Of a DNA stretch of 55,724 nt, positions 16,608-24,700 are shown piece after piece. How positions within the stretch are numbered: the stretch's first letter is position 1; each line of letters opens with the position of its first letter. Made by a program: the position numbers and the translations under genes. Location: positions 1 to 55,724 of the forward strand of contig JAITSN010000010.1 in the NCBI GenBank assembly GCA_031287715.1, given 5' to 3'. The notes under the pieces were generated by a model, which saw only the letters and a program-made list of their open reading frames with translations, was not told the origin of the DNA and searched no databases. The DNA comes from Mediterranea sp. (in: CFB group bacteria) (GTDB lineage: Bacteria > Bacteroidota > Bacteroidia > Bacteroidales > Bacteroidaceae).

Positions 16608-16832
16608 ATGGCAAAAATTGAAGGAGCGATAGTCGTTGACACAGAGCGTTGCAAAGGTTGCAGGCTGTGTGTGGTGGCTTGTCCGCTTAAAGTAATTTCT
16701 TTGGCCAAAGAGGTGAACGTGAAAGGATATAATTACGCCAGGCAAACGTTGGAGGACACCTGTAACGGGTGCAGTTCGTGTGCGGTAGTTTGTCCCGACG
16801 GGTGTATCTCAGTGTACAAAGTAAAGGTATAA
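16608..16832 (+). CDS. 2x[4Fe-4S] ferredoxin subunit (delta) of 2-oxoacid:ferredoxin oxidoreductase
   Basis: 74 residues with two cluster motifs, CKGCRLCVVACP (residues ~16-27) and CNGCSSCAVVCPDGC (~49-63). Each gives three Cys of one cluster plus one of the other. As the delta subunit it would pass electrons from the TPP/CoA reaction centre in the beta subunit to free ferredoxin. The alpha, beta and gamma genes follow, so all parts of a four-subunit enzyme are present. Confidence 0.92.
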   Translation: MAKIEGAIVVDTERCKGCRLCVVACPLKVISLAKEVNVKGYNYARQTLEDTCNGCSSCAVVCPDGCISVYKVKV

Positions 16833-16889
16833 CCTCCTCCCCTCCCTTTCTTTTGGAGGTTGGAGCGGGGCCATTTAAAAAATCAAATC

Positions 16890-17963
16890 ATGGAAGAAGT
16901 TGTATTAATGAAGGGAAACGAAGCCATTGCCCATGCTGCGGTACGCTGCGGCGCCGATGGGTACTTCGGCTATCCTATCACTCCCCAATCGGAAATTTTG
17001 GAAACCCTGGCCGAGCTGAAGCCATGGGAAACAACCGGAATGGTCGTACTGCAAGCCGAGAGCGAAGTGGCCGCCATCAACATGGTCTACGGCGGCGCGG
17101 GCAGCGGCAAGATGGTTCTGACCTCATCATCCAGTCCGGGTATCAGTTTGAAACAGGAAGGTATTTCTTATCTGGCAGGAGCGGAGCTGCCTTGCCTCAT
17201 CGTAAACGTAATGCGTGGAGGGCCGGGGCTTGGAACGATCCAACCCAGCCAGGCCGATTATTTTCAGACCGTGAAGGGCGGCGGCCATGGCGACTACCGG
17301 TTGATAGCGCTGGCGCCTGCATCGGTACAGGAGATGGCGGATTTTGTGCAGCTGGGTTTCGATCTGGCGTTCAAATACCGCAATCCGGCGATCATTCTTG
17401 CCGACGGAGTGGTCGGGCAGATGATGGAAAAGGTTATTCTTCCGGCGCAAAAGCCGCGCCGCACGGAAGAGAAGTTGATTGCACAATGCCCGTGGGCCTG
17501 TACGGGAAGGACGAAGGGCCGCAAACCGAATATCATCACTTCGCTGGAACTTCAGCCGGATGCCATGGAGCTGAACAATCTGCGCTTCCAGGCCAAATAC
17601 AAACGGATCGAAGAGAACGAGGTCCGCTACGAAGAGATCAACTGCAACGATGCCGAATACCTTATCGTAGCTTTCGGCTCTATGGCGCGCATCGGGCAGA
17701 AGGCGATGGAGATTGCCCGCGAAAGCGGTATCAAAGTGGGCATCCTGCGGCCGATCACGCTGTGGCCGTTCCCGTCAAAAGTAATCGCCCGGTATGCAAG
17801 CCAGGTTAAAGGTATGCTGTCCCTCGAGCTGAATGCCGGACAAATGATTGAAGACATCCGCCTGGCTGTGAACGGGAAAATAAAGGTAGAACACTTCGGG
17901 CGCCTGGGCGGTATCGTACCCGATCCGGATGAAATCGTAACCGCCATCAAAAAACTGATGTAG
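16890..17963 (+). CDS. 2-oxoacid:ferredoxin oxidoreductase alpha subunit (VorB/KorA type)
   Basis: 357 residues from MEEVVLMKGNEAIAHAA. GYPITPQSE near residue 35 is the hallmark of the alpha pyrimidine-binding domain, followed by MRGGPGLGTIQPSQADYF and a C-terminal transketolase-like domain (GILRPITLWPFP). With beta and gamma it oxidatively decarboxylates a 2-oxo acid to acyl-CoA, or runs in reverse with reduced ferredoxin. Substrate (2-oxoisovalerate, 2-oxoglutarate or aryl pyruvate) cannot be set from sequence. ATG 16890 is chosen to match the family start. Confidence 0.9.
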   Translation: MEEVVLMKGNEAIAHAAVRCGADGYFGYPITPQSEILETLAELKPWETTGMVVLQAESEVAAINMVYGGAGSGKMVLTSSSSPGISLKQEGISYLAGAELPCLIVNVMRGGPGLGTIQPSQADYFQTVKGGGHGDYRLIALAPASVQEMADFVQLGFDLAFKYRNPAIILADGVVGQMMEKVILPAQKPRRTEEKLIAQCPWACTGRTKGRKPNIITSLELQPDAMELNNLRFQAKYKRIEENEVRYEEINCNDAEYLIVAFGSMARIGQKAMEIARESGIKVGILRPITLWPFPSKVIARYASQVKGMLSLELNAGQMIEDIRLAVNGKIKVEHFGRLGGIVPDPDEIVTAIKKLM

Positions 17964-18007
17964 GATAAAGTAATGCGCCGGCCGGCGCATTTATTCACGT
18001 TAATTTC

Positions 18008-18178
18008 ATGAATCCAGATAAAATAAGAAATATTCTGAATATACTTTTTATGATCGGAACGTTGGCGTCCATCATCGTCTACTTTGCTGCGGACGACAAA
18101 AAAGTATTCCTTTATGTATGCAGCGTTGCCCTTTTCGTGAAGCTGATGGAGTTTTTCATCCGTTTCACCCATCGGTGA
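18008..18178 (+). CDS. 56-aa two-helix membrane protein embedded in the ferredoxin oxidoreductase operon
   Basis: The ATG at 18008 opens a 57-codon frame ending in TGA at 18176-18178. The product begins MNPDKIRNILNILFMIGTLA and ends LFVKLMEFFIRFTHR. It has two hydrophobic helices (about 9-26 and 34-50) separated by a charged turn (ADDKK). It lies 44 bp after the alpha gene and 32 bp before the beta gene in the same orientation, filling the only large gap in the operon. No family is recognised. It might tether or regulate the enzyme at the membrane; that is speculation. Confidence 0.72.
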   Translation: MNPDKIRNILNILFMIGTLASIIVYFAADDKKVFLYVCSVALFVKLMEFFIRFTHR

Positions 18179-18210
18179 CCACTTATATAAACCAACATTT
18201 AACCAGACTT

Positions 18211-18975
18211 ATGACAAAAGAAGAAATAATCAAGCCGGAAAACTTAGTCTACCGGAAACCGGTTCTCATGAACGATAACTCCATGCACTACTGTCCGGGG
18301 TGCAGCCATGGGGTGGTGCACAAACTTCTGGCCGAAGTGATCGAAGAAATGGGCCTTGAGGAAAAGGCCATCGGTATTTCCCCGGTAGGATGTGCGGTGT
18401 TTATCTACAACTACTTAGACATTGATTGGCAAGAAGCCGCCCACGGGCGCGCGCCGGCTCTGGCCACCGCCATCAAACGCCTGTGGCCGGACAGGCTGGT
18501 GTTTACATATCAGGGCGACGGCGACCTGGCGTGCATCGGCACTGCAGAAACGATTCACGCCCTGAACCGCGGCGACAATATCACCATCATCTTCATCAAC
18601 AATGCAATCTATGGTATGACCGGCGGACAGATGGCCCCAACAACACTTGTCGGCATGAAAACATCAACCAGCCCGTACGGACGCGAAATCGGCCTCCACG
18701 GCTATCCGCTAAAGATCACCGAGATCGCAGCCCAATTGGAAGGCACGGCTTACGTAACCCGCCAATCCGTACAATCCGTCCCTGCCATACGCAAAGCCAA
18801 GAAAGCAATCCGCAAAGCATTTGAAAACTCAATGAGCGGCAAAGGCTCGAACTTGGTAGAAATCGTTTCGACTTGCAGCTCGGGCTGGAAGATGACTCCG
18901 GACGAGGCAAACAAATGGATGGAACAACATATGTTCCCCTTCTATCCGCTTGGTGATTTAAAAAACATAGAATGA
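18211..18975 (+). CDS. 2-oxoacid:ferredoxin oxidoreductase beta subunit (TPP-binding, KorB type)
   Basis: 254 residues from MTKEEIIKPENLVYRKP. YCPGCSHG near residue 28 and GISPVGCAVF supply conserved cysteines. GDGDLACIGTAET followed by NNAIYGMTGGQ is the TPP/Mg motif. The subunit holds thiamine diphosphate and probably a [4Fe-4S] cluster. The start at 18211 is preferred over a frame running back into the small membrane protein gene. Its stop overlaps the gamma start (ATGA). Confidence 0.93.
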   Translation: MTKEEIIKPENLVYRKPVLMNDNSMHYCPGCSHGVVHKLLAEVIEEMGLEEKAIGISPVGCAVFIYNYLDIDWQEAAHGRAPALATAIKRLWPDRLVFTYQGDGDLACIGTAETIHALNRGDNITIIFINNAIYGMTGGQMAPTTLVGMKTSTSPYGREIGLHGYPLKITEIAAQLEGTAYVTRQSVQSVPAIRKAKKAIRKAFENSMSGKGSNLVEIVSTCSSGWKMTPDEANKWMEQHMFPFYPLGDLKNIE

Positions 18976-19514
18976 AAGCAGAAATTATTATAGCAGGTTT
19001 CGGTGGACAGGGAGTGCTGTCCATGGGAAAGATCCTGGCCTATTCAGGCTTGATGGAAGATAAAGAAGTGAGCTGGATGCCCGCATACGGCCCGGAACAA
19101 CGGGGGGGAACAGCCAACGTTACCGTTATTGTGAGCGACGAAAGAATCTCTTCGCCGATCCTGAGCCGGTACGATGTGGCCGTTATCTTGAACCAGCCTT
19201 CGCTGGAAAAGTTCGAAAGCCGGGTCAAGCCCGGTGGGCTATTGATCTTCGACGGTTACGGCATCATCAATCCTCCGACACGCAAAGACATCAACGTCTA
19301 TCGTATAGATGCCATGGATGCAGCCAGCGAGATGAAGAATACCAAGGCATTCAACATGATCGTATTGGGCGGATTGCTTAAGTTGCTTCCGGTCGTTTCG
19401 ATAGACAGCGTGCTCAAAGGGTTGAAAAAAACACTGCCCGAACGCCATCATCACCTGATACCGATGAACGAAGCAGCCATCCGGAAAGGAATGGAACTGA
19501 TTGAACAGGCTTAG
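18972..19514 (+). CDS. 2-oxoacid:ferredoxin oxidoreductase gamma subunit
   Basis: 180 residues. IIIAGFGGQGVLSMGKILA at the N-terminus and MPAYGPEQRGGTANVTVIVS near residue 36 are diagnostic of the gamma (CoA-binding region) subunit. It is translationally coupled to the beta gene (4-bp overlap at 18972-18975). The porin gene follows after 54 bp and may be cotranscribed. Confidence 0.93.
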   Translation: MKAEIIIAGFGGQGVLSMGKILAYSGLMEDKEVSWMPAYGPEQRGGTANVTVIVSDERISSPILSRYDVAVILNQPSLEKFESRVKPGGLLIFDGYGIINPPTRKDINVYRIDAMDAASEMKNTKAFNMIVLGGLLKLLPVVSIDSVLKGLKKTLPERHHHLIPMNEAAIRKGMELIEQA

Positions 19515-19568
19515 CTGTTCTGCAATTATGCAACGGAGTTTAACTTGCCGGTACGGCACATTCGATTT

Positions 19569-21596
19569 ATGAGAAAGATTCAGATCCTATTTATACTGTC
19601 GCTCTTTTGCCGGCTCGGAACGGTTGCGCAAAACATACCGTCGCTCGATGACTTTGACCGTTTGGGCCAGCAAATCGACCCCGCCATGCGTACCGGAATG
19701 CAAGACAGTTCCAATGTGGAGGTGATCAGCCTGGATCCGAAGTTGTACATGTGGAAGATCAGCGAAGAGCTGGGCAACATCATTCCGGTTCCGGCGGATA
19801 CGATATTCCAACTGTTCCAGAACACGAACCTGATGGAAGGCATGAGAGGACACTATAACCATTTGGGAAACTTGGGGTCGCCCCGCCTTTCGCGTATATT
19901 TTTCGAGCGTCCGGCGGGTTCTTCCTCTCTGTTCCTGGATCCGTTCTCCATATTCTTCGCACAGCCTTGGGATCATTACTTTACAAACAGTAATATCCCG
20001 TATACCAACCTGACGTATCACACGAACTTCGACAAGCAGGACGGGGAAGACCGGTTCAAAGCCTACTTCTCCGTCAATGCCAACAAAAACCTGGCCTTCG
20101 GTTTCAATTTCGATTACCTGTACGGAAGAGGATACTATCAGAACCAATCGACCTCATTCATGAAAGGCGGATTGTTCGGCAGCTATACCGGCAACAAATA
20201 CCAGGCGCATTTCATCTACAACATGTTCAACATGAAGATGAAAGAGAACGGCGGCATCATAAATGACCGGTACATCACCGCACCGGAAGAAATGTCCGAA
20301 GGAAAGAAAGAGTACAGGACGGTTGAGATCCCGACCAACCTGAGCCAAACATGGAACCACAACAAGAACTTCTACGTACATTATACCCACCGCTACAACC
20401 TGGGATTCCATAAAGAAATGCCCGACCCGGAAAAGAAAGGCGATACGATAGAGTCGTTCATACCGGTGACCAGCTTCATTCATACCGTCAGGATAGAACG
20501 TTCAAGGCATAAATTCATTTCGAAAGACCAGATCGGATATGCCCATAAGTACATGGACAGGTCGGACGAAAAGAACTACCAGGCGTCTGATTCAACGACC
20601 TGCACAAGCATTAAAAACACGTTCGGAATAGCTCTTCTCGAAGGCTTCAACAAGTACGCCAAGGCCGGGCTGACAGCCTTTATCTCCCATAAGAACAGCC
20701 GGTATGCCTTGATGGACAGCATAAGCGGCGCCGGAAACGCAACGTACAAAGAAAATGAAGTATTCCTTGGCGCCGAGCTTTCCAAAAGAGAAGGCAACCT
20801 CCTGCACTATCGCGTGCTGGGCGAAGCCGGCATAGCCGGACAAGCCAGCGGGCAATTCCGTATCAATGGCGATATGGATCTGAATTTCCGGTTATTCAAT
20901 GATACGGTGAACTTCATAGCCCGTACTTCAATCACGCATACGCTCCCCGCTTTCTATATGCGCCGCTACCACTCGAAATATTTCTGGTGGGACAACGAAG
21001 GCTTGAGCAAAGAATTTCGCAGCCGCGTCGAAGGCGAACTGAATATCAACCGCTGGGGAACAAACCTGAAAGCCGGTGTGGAAAACATCAAGAACTACAC
21101 CTACTTTGACGGCATGGCGAATCCGGCACAATCGGGAAGCAATATCCAGGTGCTGTCTGCTGCGTTTGTCCAAAACTTCAAGGCCGGCATCTTCCGTTGG
21201 GACAATGAGGTGATTTGGCAGCAATCGAGCAAGGAAGAGATCCTTCCGCTGCCCGCTCTTTCCGTCTACAGTAACCTGTATATAGACACCAAACTTGCAA
21301 AGAAAGTATTAAGCCTTCAGCTGGGAGCCGACATACGTTATTTCACGAAGTATAAAGCTCCGACGTATACGCCGGCCATCCAACAGTTCCATTTGCAAGG
21401 CGGAGACCAGATAGACATCGGCGGCTTCCCCATCGTCAATATCTACGCCAACTTTCACCTGAAGCGTACCCGTTTCTTCGTGATGATGTCTCATGTAAAT
21501 TCAGGGATGGGTACTCCGAACTATTTCATGGTTCCGCACTATCCCATCAACCAGAGCCTGTTAAGATTCGGCCTGTCTTGGAACTTCTTTGATTAA
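19569..21596 (+). CDS. Putative outer-membrane porin (Bacteroidetes Porin_10-like)
   Basis: 675 residues from MRKIQILFILSLFCRLGTVAQ, a clear signal peptide. The mature part is beta-rich with many alternating aromatic strands (FGFNFDYLYGRGYY, HYTHRYNLGFHKEMP, FFVMMSHVNSGMG). It ends LLRFGLSWNFFD, a terminal aromatic strand suited to BAM recognition. Family members are predicted 14-18-strand barrels of unknown selectivity. ATG 19569 is used because the upstream eight codons precede the signal sequence. Confidence 0.82.
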   Translation: MRKIQILFILSLFCRLGTVAQNIPSLDDFDRLGQQIDPAMRTGMQDSSNVEVISLDPKLYMWKISEELGNIIPVPADTIFQLFQNTNLMEGMRGHYNHLGNLGSPRLSRIFFERPAGSSSLFLDPFSIFFAQPWDHYFTNSNIPYTNLTYHTNFDKQDGEDRFKAYFSVNANKNLAFGFNFDYLYGRGYYQNQSTSFMKGGLFGSYTGNKYQAHFIYNMFNMKMKENGGIINDRYITAPEEMSEGKKEYRTVEIPTNLSQTWNHNKNFYVHYTHRYNLGFHKEMPDPEKKGDTIESFIPVTSFIHTVRIERSRHKFISKDQIGYAHKYMDRSDEKNYQASDSTTCTSIKNTFGIALLEGFNKYAKAGLTAFISHKNSRYALMDSISGAGNATYKENEVFLGAELSKREGNLLHYRVLGEAGIAGQASGQFRINGDMDLNFRLFNDTVNFIARTSITHTLPAFYMRRYHSKYFWWDNEGLSKEFRSRVEGELNINRWGTNLKAGVENIKNYTYFDGMANPAQSGSNIQVLSAAFVQNFKAGIFRWDNEVIWQQSSKEEILPLPALSVYSNLYIDTKLAKKVLSLQLGADIRYFTKYKAPTYTPAIQQFHLQGGDQIDIGGFPIVNIYANFHLKRTRFFVMMSHVNSGMGTPNYFMVPHYPINQSLLRFGLSWNFFD

Positions 21597-21611
21597 TATC
21601 GGATTGAACGT

Positions 21612-22592
21612 ATGAAAACAATAAAATGGGGATTTATCGGATGCGGCGATGTGACGAAGCAAAAAAGCGGCCCCGCATTTCAAAAGATAGAAAATTCCGA
21701 GGTGGTGGCTGTGATGAGCCGCAATCCGGAAAAGGCCAGAACGTATGCCAAAGAAAGAGGCATCGGCAGATGGTATGACGACGCCCAGGAATTGGTGGAT
21801 GACCCGGACATCAATGCCGTGTACATTGCCACTCCGCCGTCCTCCCATGCCACCTACGCTATCCTGGCGATGAAAGCCGGAAAAGACGTGTATGTGGAAA
21901 AACCTATGGCGGTGACCTACGAAGAATGTACGCGCATCAACCGCATAGCCCGGGAAACGGGCCGTAAGTGTTTCGTGGCCTACTACCGCAGATATATCCC
22001 CTACTTCCTGAAAGTAAAGGAATTGGCATCCGACGGAACCATCGGCAACGTGATCAACGTGCAGGTACGTTTTGCCCAACCGCCCCGCGAGCTGGACTAC
22101 AACCGCGACAACCTTCCGTGGCGCGTGCAGCCCGACATTGCCGGCGGAGGATATTTCTACGACCTTGCCCCGCACCAGATAGACCTGTTGCAAGATATGT
22201 TCGGCTATATCCTGGAAGCAAAAGGGTACAAAAGCAATCGCGGGGGACTTTATGAAGCTGAAGATACACTGAGCGCCTGCTTCCGGTTCGACAGCGGGTT
22301 GGTCGGCTCAGGCTCCTGGTGTTTCGTGGCGCACGACTCCGCCAAAGAAGACCGCATCGAGATCATCGGTGACAAAGGCCTGATCAGCTTTTCCACATTT
22401 ACCTACGAACCCATTGTTGTGCACACCGGAAAAGGCAGGGAAGAGATCATCATCGACCCTCCCAAGCACGCACAACAGCCCCTCATCCAAGCTGTTGTGG
22501 ACGACCTTCTGGGGAGATCCGCCTGTGCCTGCGACGGCGAAAGCGCCACTGCCACCAACTGGGTCATGGACAAGATCCTGGGAAAGATCTAA
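21612..22592 (+). CDS. Gfo/Idh/MocA-family NAD(P)-dependent oxidoreductase
   Basis: 326 residues. WGFIGCGDVTKQKSGPAF is the N-terminal Rossmann motif, AVYIATPPSSHATYA the second dinucleotide motif, and VEKPMAVT the family EKP signature. APHQIDLLQDMFG carries the conserved His of the C-terminal domain. Substrate is likely a sugar or inositol derivative but is not predictable. It follows the porin gene by 15 bp and converges on the next gene. Confidence 0.9.
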   Translation: MKTIKWGFIGCGDVTKQKSGPAFQKIENSEVVAVMSRNPEKARTYAKERGIGRWYDDAQELVDDPDINAVYIATPPSSHATYAILAMKAGKDVYVEKPMAVTYEECTRINRIARETGRKCFVAYYRRYIPYFLKVKELASDGTIGNVINVQVRFAQPPRELDYNRDNLPWRVQPDIAGGGYFYDLAPHQIDLLQDMFGYILEAKGYKSNRGGLYEAEDTLSACFRFDSGLVGSGSWCFVAHDSAKEDRIEIIGDKGLISFSTFTYEPIVVHTGKGREEIIIDPPKHAQQPLIQAVVDDLLGRSACACDGESATATNWVMDKILGKI

Positions 22593-22629
22593 TCTCTCCT
22601 CCCCTGCCCTCTCAACTGTTCATTGGGAA

Positions 22630-23409
22630 TTATTTGTCCGGCCCGACGTCAAACCGGTCGGCGTCCATCCATACCGGAAACTTCTTGCGGAGATCTCTCA
22701 GCTCATCCAAGCCAAGTTCCGCCGTGATGATGCTATCTTCATTGTCAGGCGCTGCGGCAAGCCGTTCTCCTTTGGGAGAATAGATGGCGCTGCCGCCGCT
22801 GTATGACAATTTGTTGCCGTCTGTGCCTGTCCGGTTGGCTCCGCATACGTAACTCATGTTCTCCATGGCGCGGGCGGCCAACAGCGTATCCCATACGCGG
22901 CGGCGCGGATCAGGCCAGTTGGCTACATAAACCAGCAGGTCGTATTCATTATCGACGTTTCTGCTCCAGACCGGAAAGCGTAAGTCGTAGCAAACAAGCA
23001 TACAGATGTTCCACCCGCGATAAGGGACAATGACCTTGTTCTTTCCGGCAGAGAAATAAGCCGTCTCGTTTCCCATCCGGAACAGGTGTTTTTTGTCGTA
23101 ATAGAAGGCCCTGTCATCCGGCGTAATAAAAAAAGCGCGGTTATAACAATCCCCGCGCTCGAAAGCGATATAACTTCCCAGCAAAGCCATCCGGTACATT
23201 CCGGCCCAGCTGCGTAATGTTGTAATTGTATTTCCGTCCGCCGGTTCGGCCAGCTGCCGGCTATTCATAGAGAATCCCGTTGAGAACATCTCCGGCATGA
23301 CAACCAGGTCTGTCTTGCCGCTAAGTTCTTCCAGCCTGTTGCGAAGATGCTGCATGTTTTCCCGCTTATCTTCCCAGGCAATATCGGTTTGCAGAATAGA
23401 CACCCTCAT
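22630..23409 (-). CDS. Carbon-nitrogen hydrolase, omega-amidase (YafV/Nit2)-like
   Basis: 259 residues from MRVSILQTDIAWEDKRENM. The catalytic triad is visible: Glu in VVMPEMFSTGFSM, Lys in YYDKKHLFRMG, Cys in MLVCYDLRFPVW. It resembles enzymes that hydrolyse alpha-ketoglutaramate and ketosuccinamate, clearing products of glutamine transaminase (metabolite repair). The start was moved 5 codons in to the family Met at 23409. It forms a same-strand pair with the acyltransferase downstream of 24033, with a 63-bp gap. Confidence 0.88.
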   Translation of the reverse strand: MRVSILQTDIAWEDKRENMQHLRNRLEELSGKTDLVVMPEMFSTGFSMNSRQLAEPADGNTITTLRSWAGMYRMALLGSYIAFERGDCYNRAFFITPDDRAFYYDKKHLFRMGNETAYFSAGKNKVIVPYRGWNICMLVCYDLRFPVWSRNVDNEYDLLVYVANWPDPRRRVWDTLLAARAMENMSYVCGANRTGTDGNKLSYSGGSAIYSPKGERLAAAPDNEDSIITAELGLDELRDLRKKFPVWMDADRFDVGPDK

Positions 23410-23472
23410 ACGGTTTGCGGGCAAGATAGTTTGTTGGGTTGATTCCGGGTTGATCTTGGGGTGGTCATTGGG

Positions 23473-24033
23473 TTAAATATCTCCTGTAACAAAATATTCC
23501 GGATGCCGGCCCTTGAAGTTTTTGTAGTGGAGCTTGATCTCCCTCATATCTTTGTCGATATCTCCCGAAGGGAAGATAGATTTTCCGGCAGAAATAGTTT
23601 TCTTTTCATAGTCAATGCCTACCAGAACGATAGGCACCTGCGCTTTGACTGCGATGTGGTAAAAGCCTTTCTTCCAATTCGGATTCGCCTTCCGGGTGCC
23701 TTCGGGAGTAATGGCCAGGTGGAACTTCTTCTTCTCTTTAAATACGGCAACCATCTGATCGACCAGCGACGACTTTCGCCCGCGATTGACAGGGATTCCG
23801 CCGGCCGCTTTAAAGAGAAGGCCCAAGGGGAAGAAGAACCACTCTTTTTTCATCATGAAACTTGTCTTCCCGCCGATTGTCCCATAAAAAAGTTTCCCGA
23901 TAAAAAGGTCTAAGTTTGAGGTATGGGGAGCAGCGCAGACCACACATTTATCATAACCCGGTATGGAAACAACAGCTTTCCATCCCAGTATCTTACAGTA
24001 TATAAAACTGTATATGGCTTGTTTTATCTTCAA
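23473..24033 (-). CDS. 1-acyl-sn-glycerol-3-phosphate acyltransferase-like protein
   Basis: 186 residues. The acyltransferase blocks are present: HTSNLD (HX4D, near residue 37), GGIPVNRG (block II) and PEGTRKANPNWKKGF (block III). No clear transmembrane anchor beyond the N-terminal hydrophobic segment. It is shorter than PlsC (about 240) and resembles the compact lysophospholipid/ornithine-lipid type enzymes of Bacteroidetes. Its ATG overlaps the stop of the preceding 91-aa gene by 4 bp. Confidence 0.85.
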   Translation of the reverse strand: MKIKQAIYSFIYCKILGWKAVVSIPGYDKCVVCAAPHTSNLDLFIGKLFYGTIGGKTSFMMKKEWFFFPLGLLFKAAGGIPVNRGRKSSLVDQMVAVFKEKKKFHLAITPEGTRKANPNWKKGFYHIAVKAQVPIVLVGIDYEKKTISAGKSIFPSGDIDKDMREIKLHYKNFKGRHPEYFVTGDI

Positions 24034-24305
24034 TTTCCAGGATTTAATGCCGCGATGGCGTCAATAATTTCTTTCTGTCTAGCATTGAAATCGCTATAGA
24101 ATTGCTTGTAGAACTCCTTCGTGTTTTCAGTATCCGGATGATTAAGGCGGGTAGTGAACTCTTCTTGCATAATAAATATTCGAACGATGATTTTCTCCAT
24201 CTCATCTTTATTCACCGCTTCACGCGTGATGTTTAGCAGGCATTTCGCACACAGTCCGCCTGCGATATAGTCTACATTCCTTTTAAGTTTTTTTCTGCTT
24301 GCCAT
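24030..24305 (-). CDS. Conserved small hypothetical protein
   Basis: 91 residues, soluble and helical. It starts MASRKKLKRNVDYIAGGLCAK and contains a CAKCLLN motif (two Cys near 19-22), then charged helices. It is translationally coupled to the acyltransferase gene. No function is recognised; the paired cysteines might bind metal. Confidence 0.75.
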   Translation of the reverse strand: MASRKKLKRNVDYIAGGLCAKCLLNITREAVNKDEMEKIIVRIFIMQEEFTTRLNHPDTENTKEFYKQFYSDFNARQKEIIDAIAALNPGN

Positions 24306-24658
24306 AATTATTTGTTTTTAAACGATTAAATGATGTATATATCTGGTTACATAAGGCTAATGCGCCTTTTGAACAACCGTAATTCGGGGATAAAGATACA
24401 AGTTTCGGGCAATGGATACATCATAACCGTAGAAAATTTTATTGATTGTGGTCTGTAGAGAATATCCGGCGGATGGCGTTTGATCTTTTTGCGGGCGCAC
24501 CTTCCGCGGCAGGCATGAAGGCTCTACTTTCGGATAAAAGCTTCTGGTGGGGCCTTAAAAAGGCTTCATTTTCGGATAAAATTATTTGGCGGAGAGTACG
24601 TGTGCCTGTGTGGTCGGCTTTATTCTTCCTGCGGTATGTGTTTTGCATGAAAAATTCT
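24306..24658. other. Divergent spacer with a short direct repeat
   Basis: The region between the 91-aa gene and the hybrid regulator holds no gene. TTTCGGATAAAA occurs twice about 45 bp apart (near 24528 and 24570), each preceded by AAGGCT. A frame open from 24446 is in phase with the regulator but lies upstream of its promoter element. Confidence 0.55.
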
Positions 24659-24666
24659 TATCTTTG
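24659..24666 (+). promoter_or_regulatory. -7 element of the hybrid two-component regulator gene
   Basis: TATCTTTG matches the TAnnTTTG consensus and places transcription start near 24673, 28 bp before ATG 24701. This excludes the longer open frame beginning at 24446. No convincing -33 TTTG is seen. Confidence 0.5.
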
Positions 24667-24700
24667 TACAAATACTATACCCGACACACTTTTAATATCC

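Noticed and set aside
16769..17809. 346-codon plus-strand ORF overlapping the oxidoreductase alpha gene in another frame
   Set aside because: Arg/Gly/Ser-rich shadow of the alpha subunit, which has clear family motifs.
24446..24700. 85-codon N-terminal extension of the hybrid regulator
   Set aside because: It precedes the signal peptide and lies upstream of the TATCTTTG promoter element at 24659.
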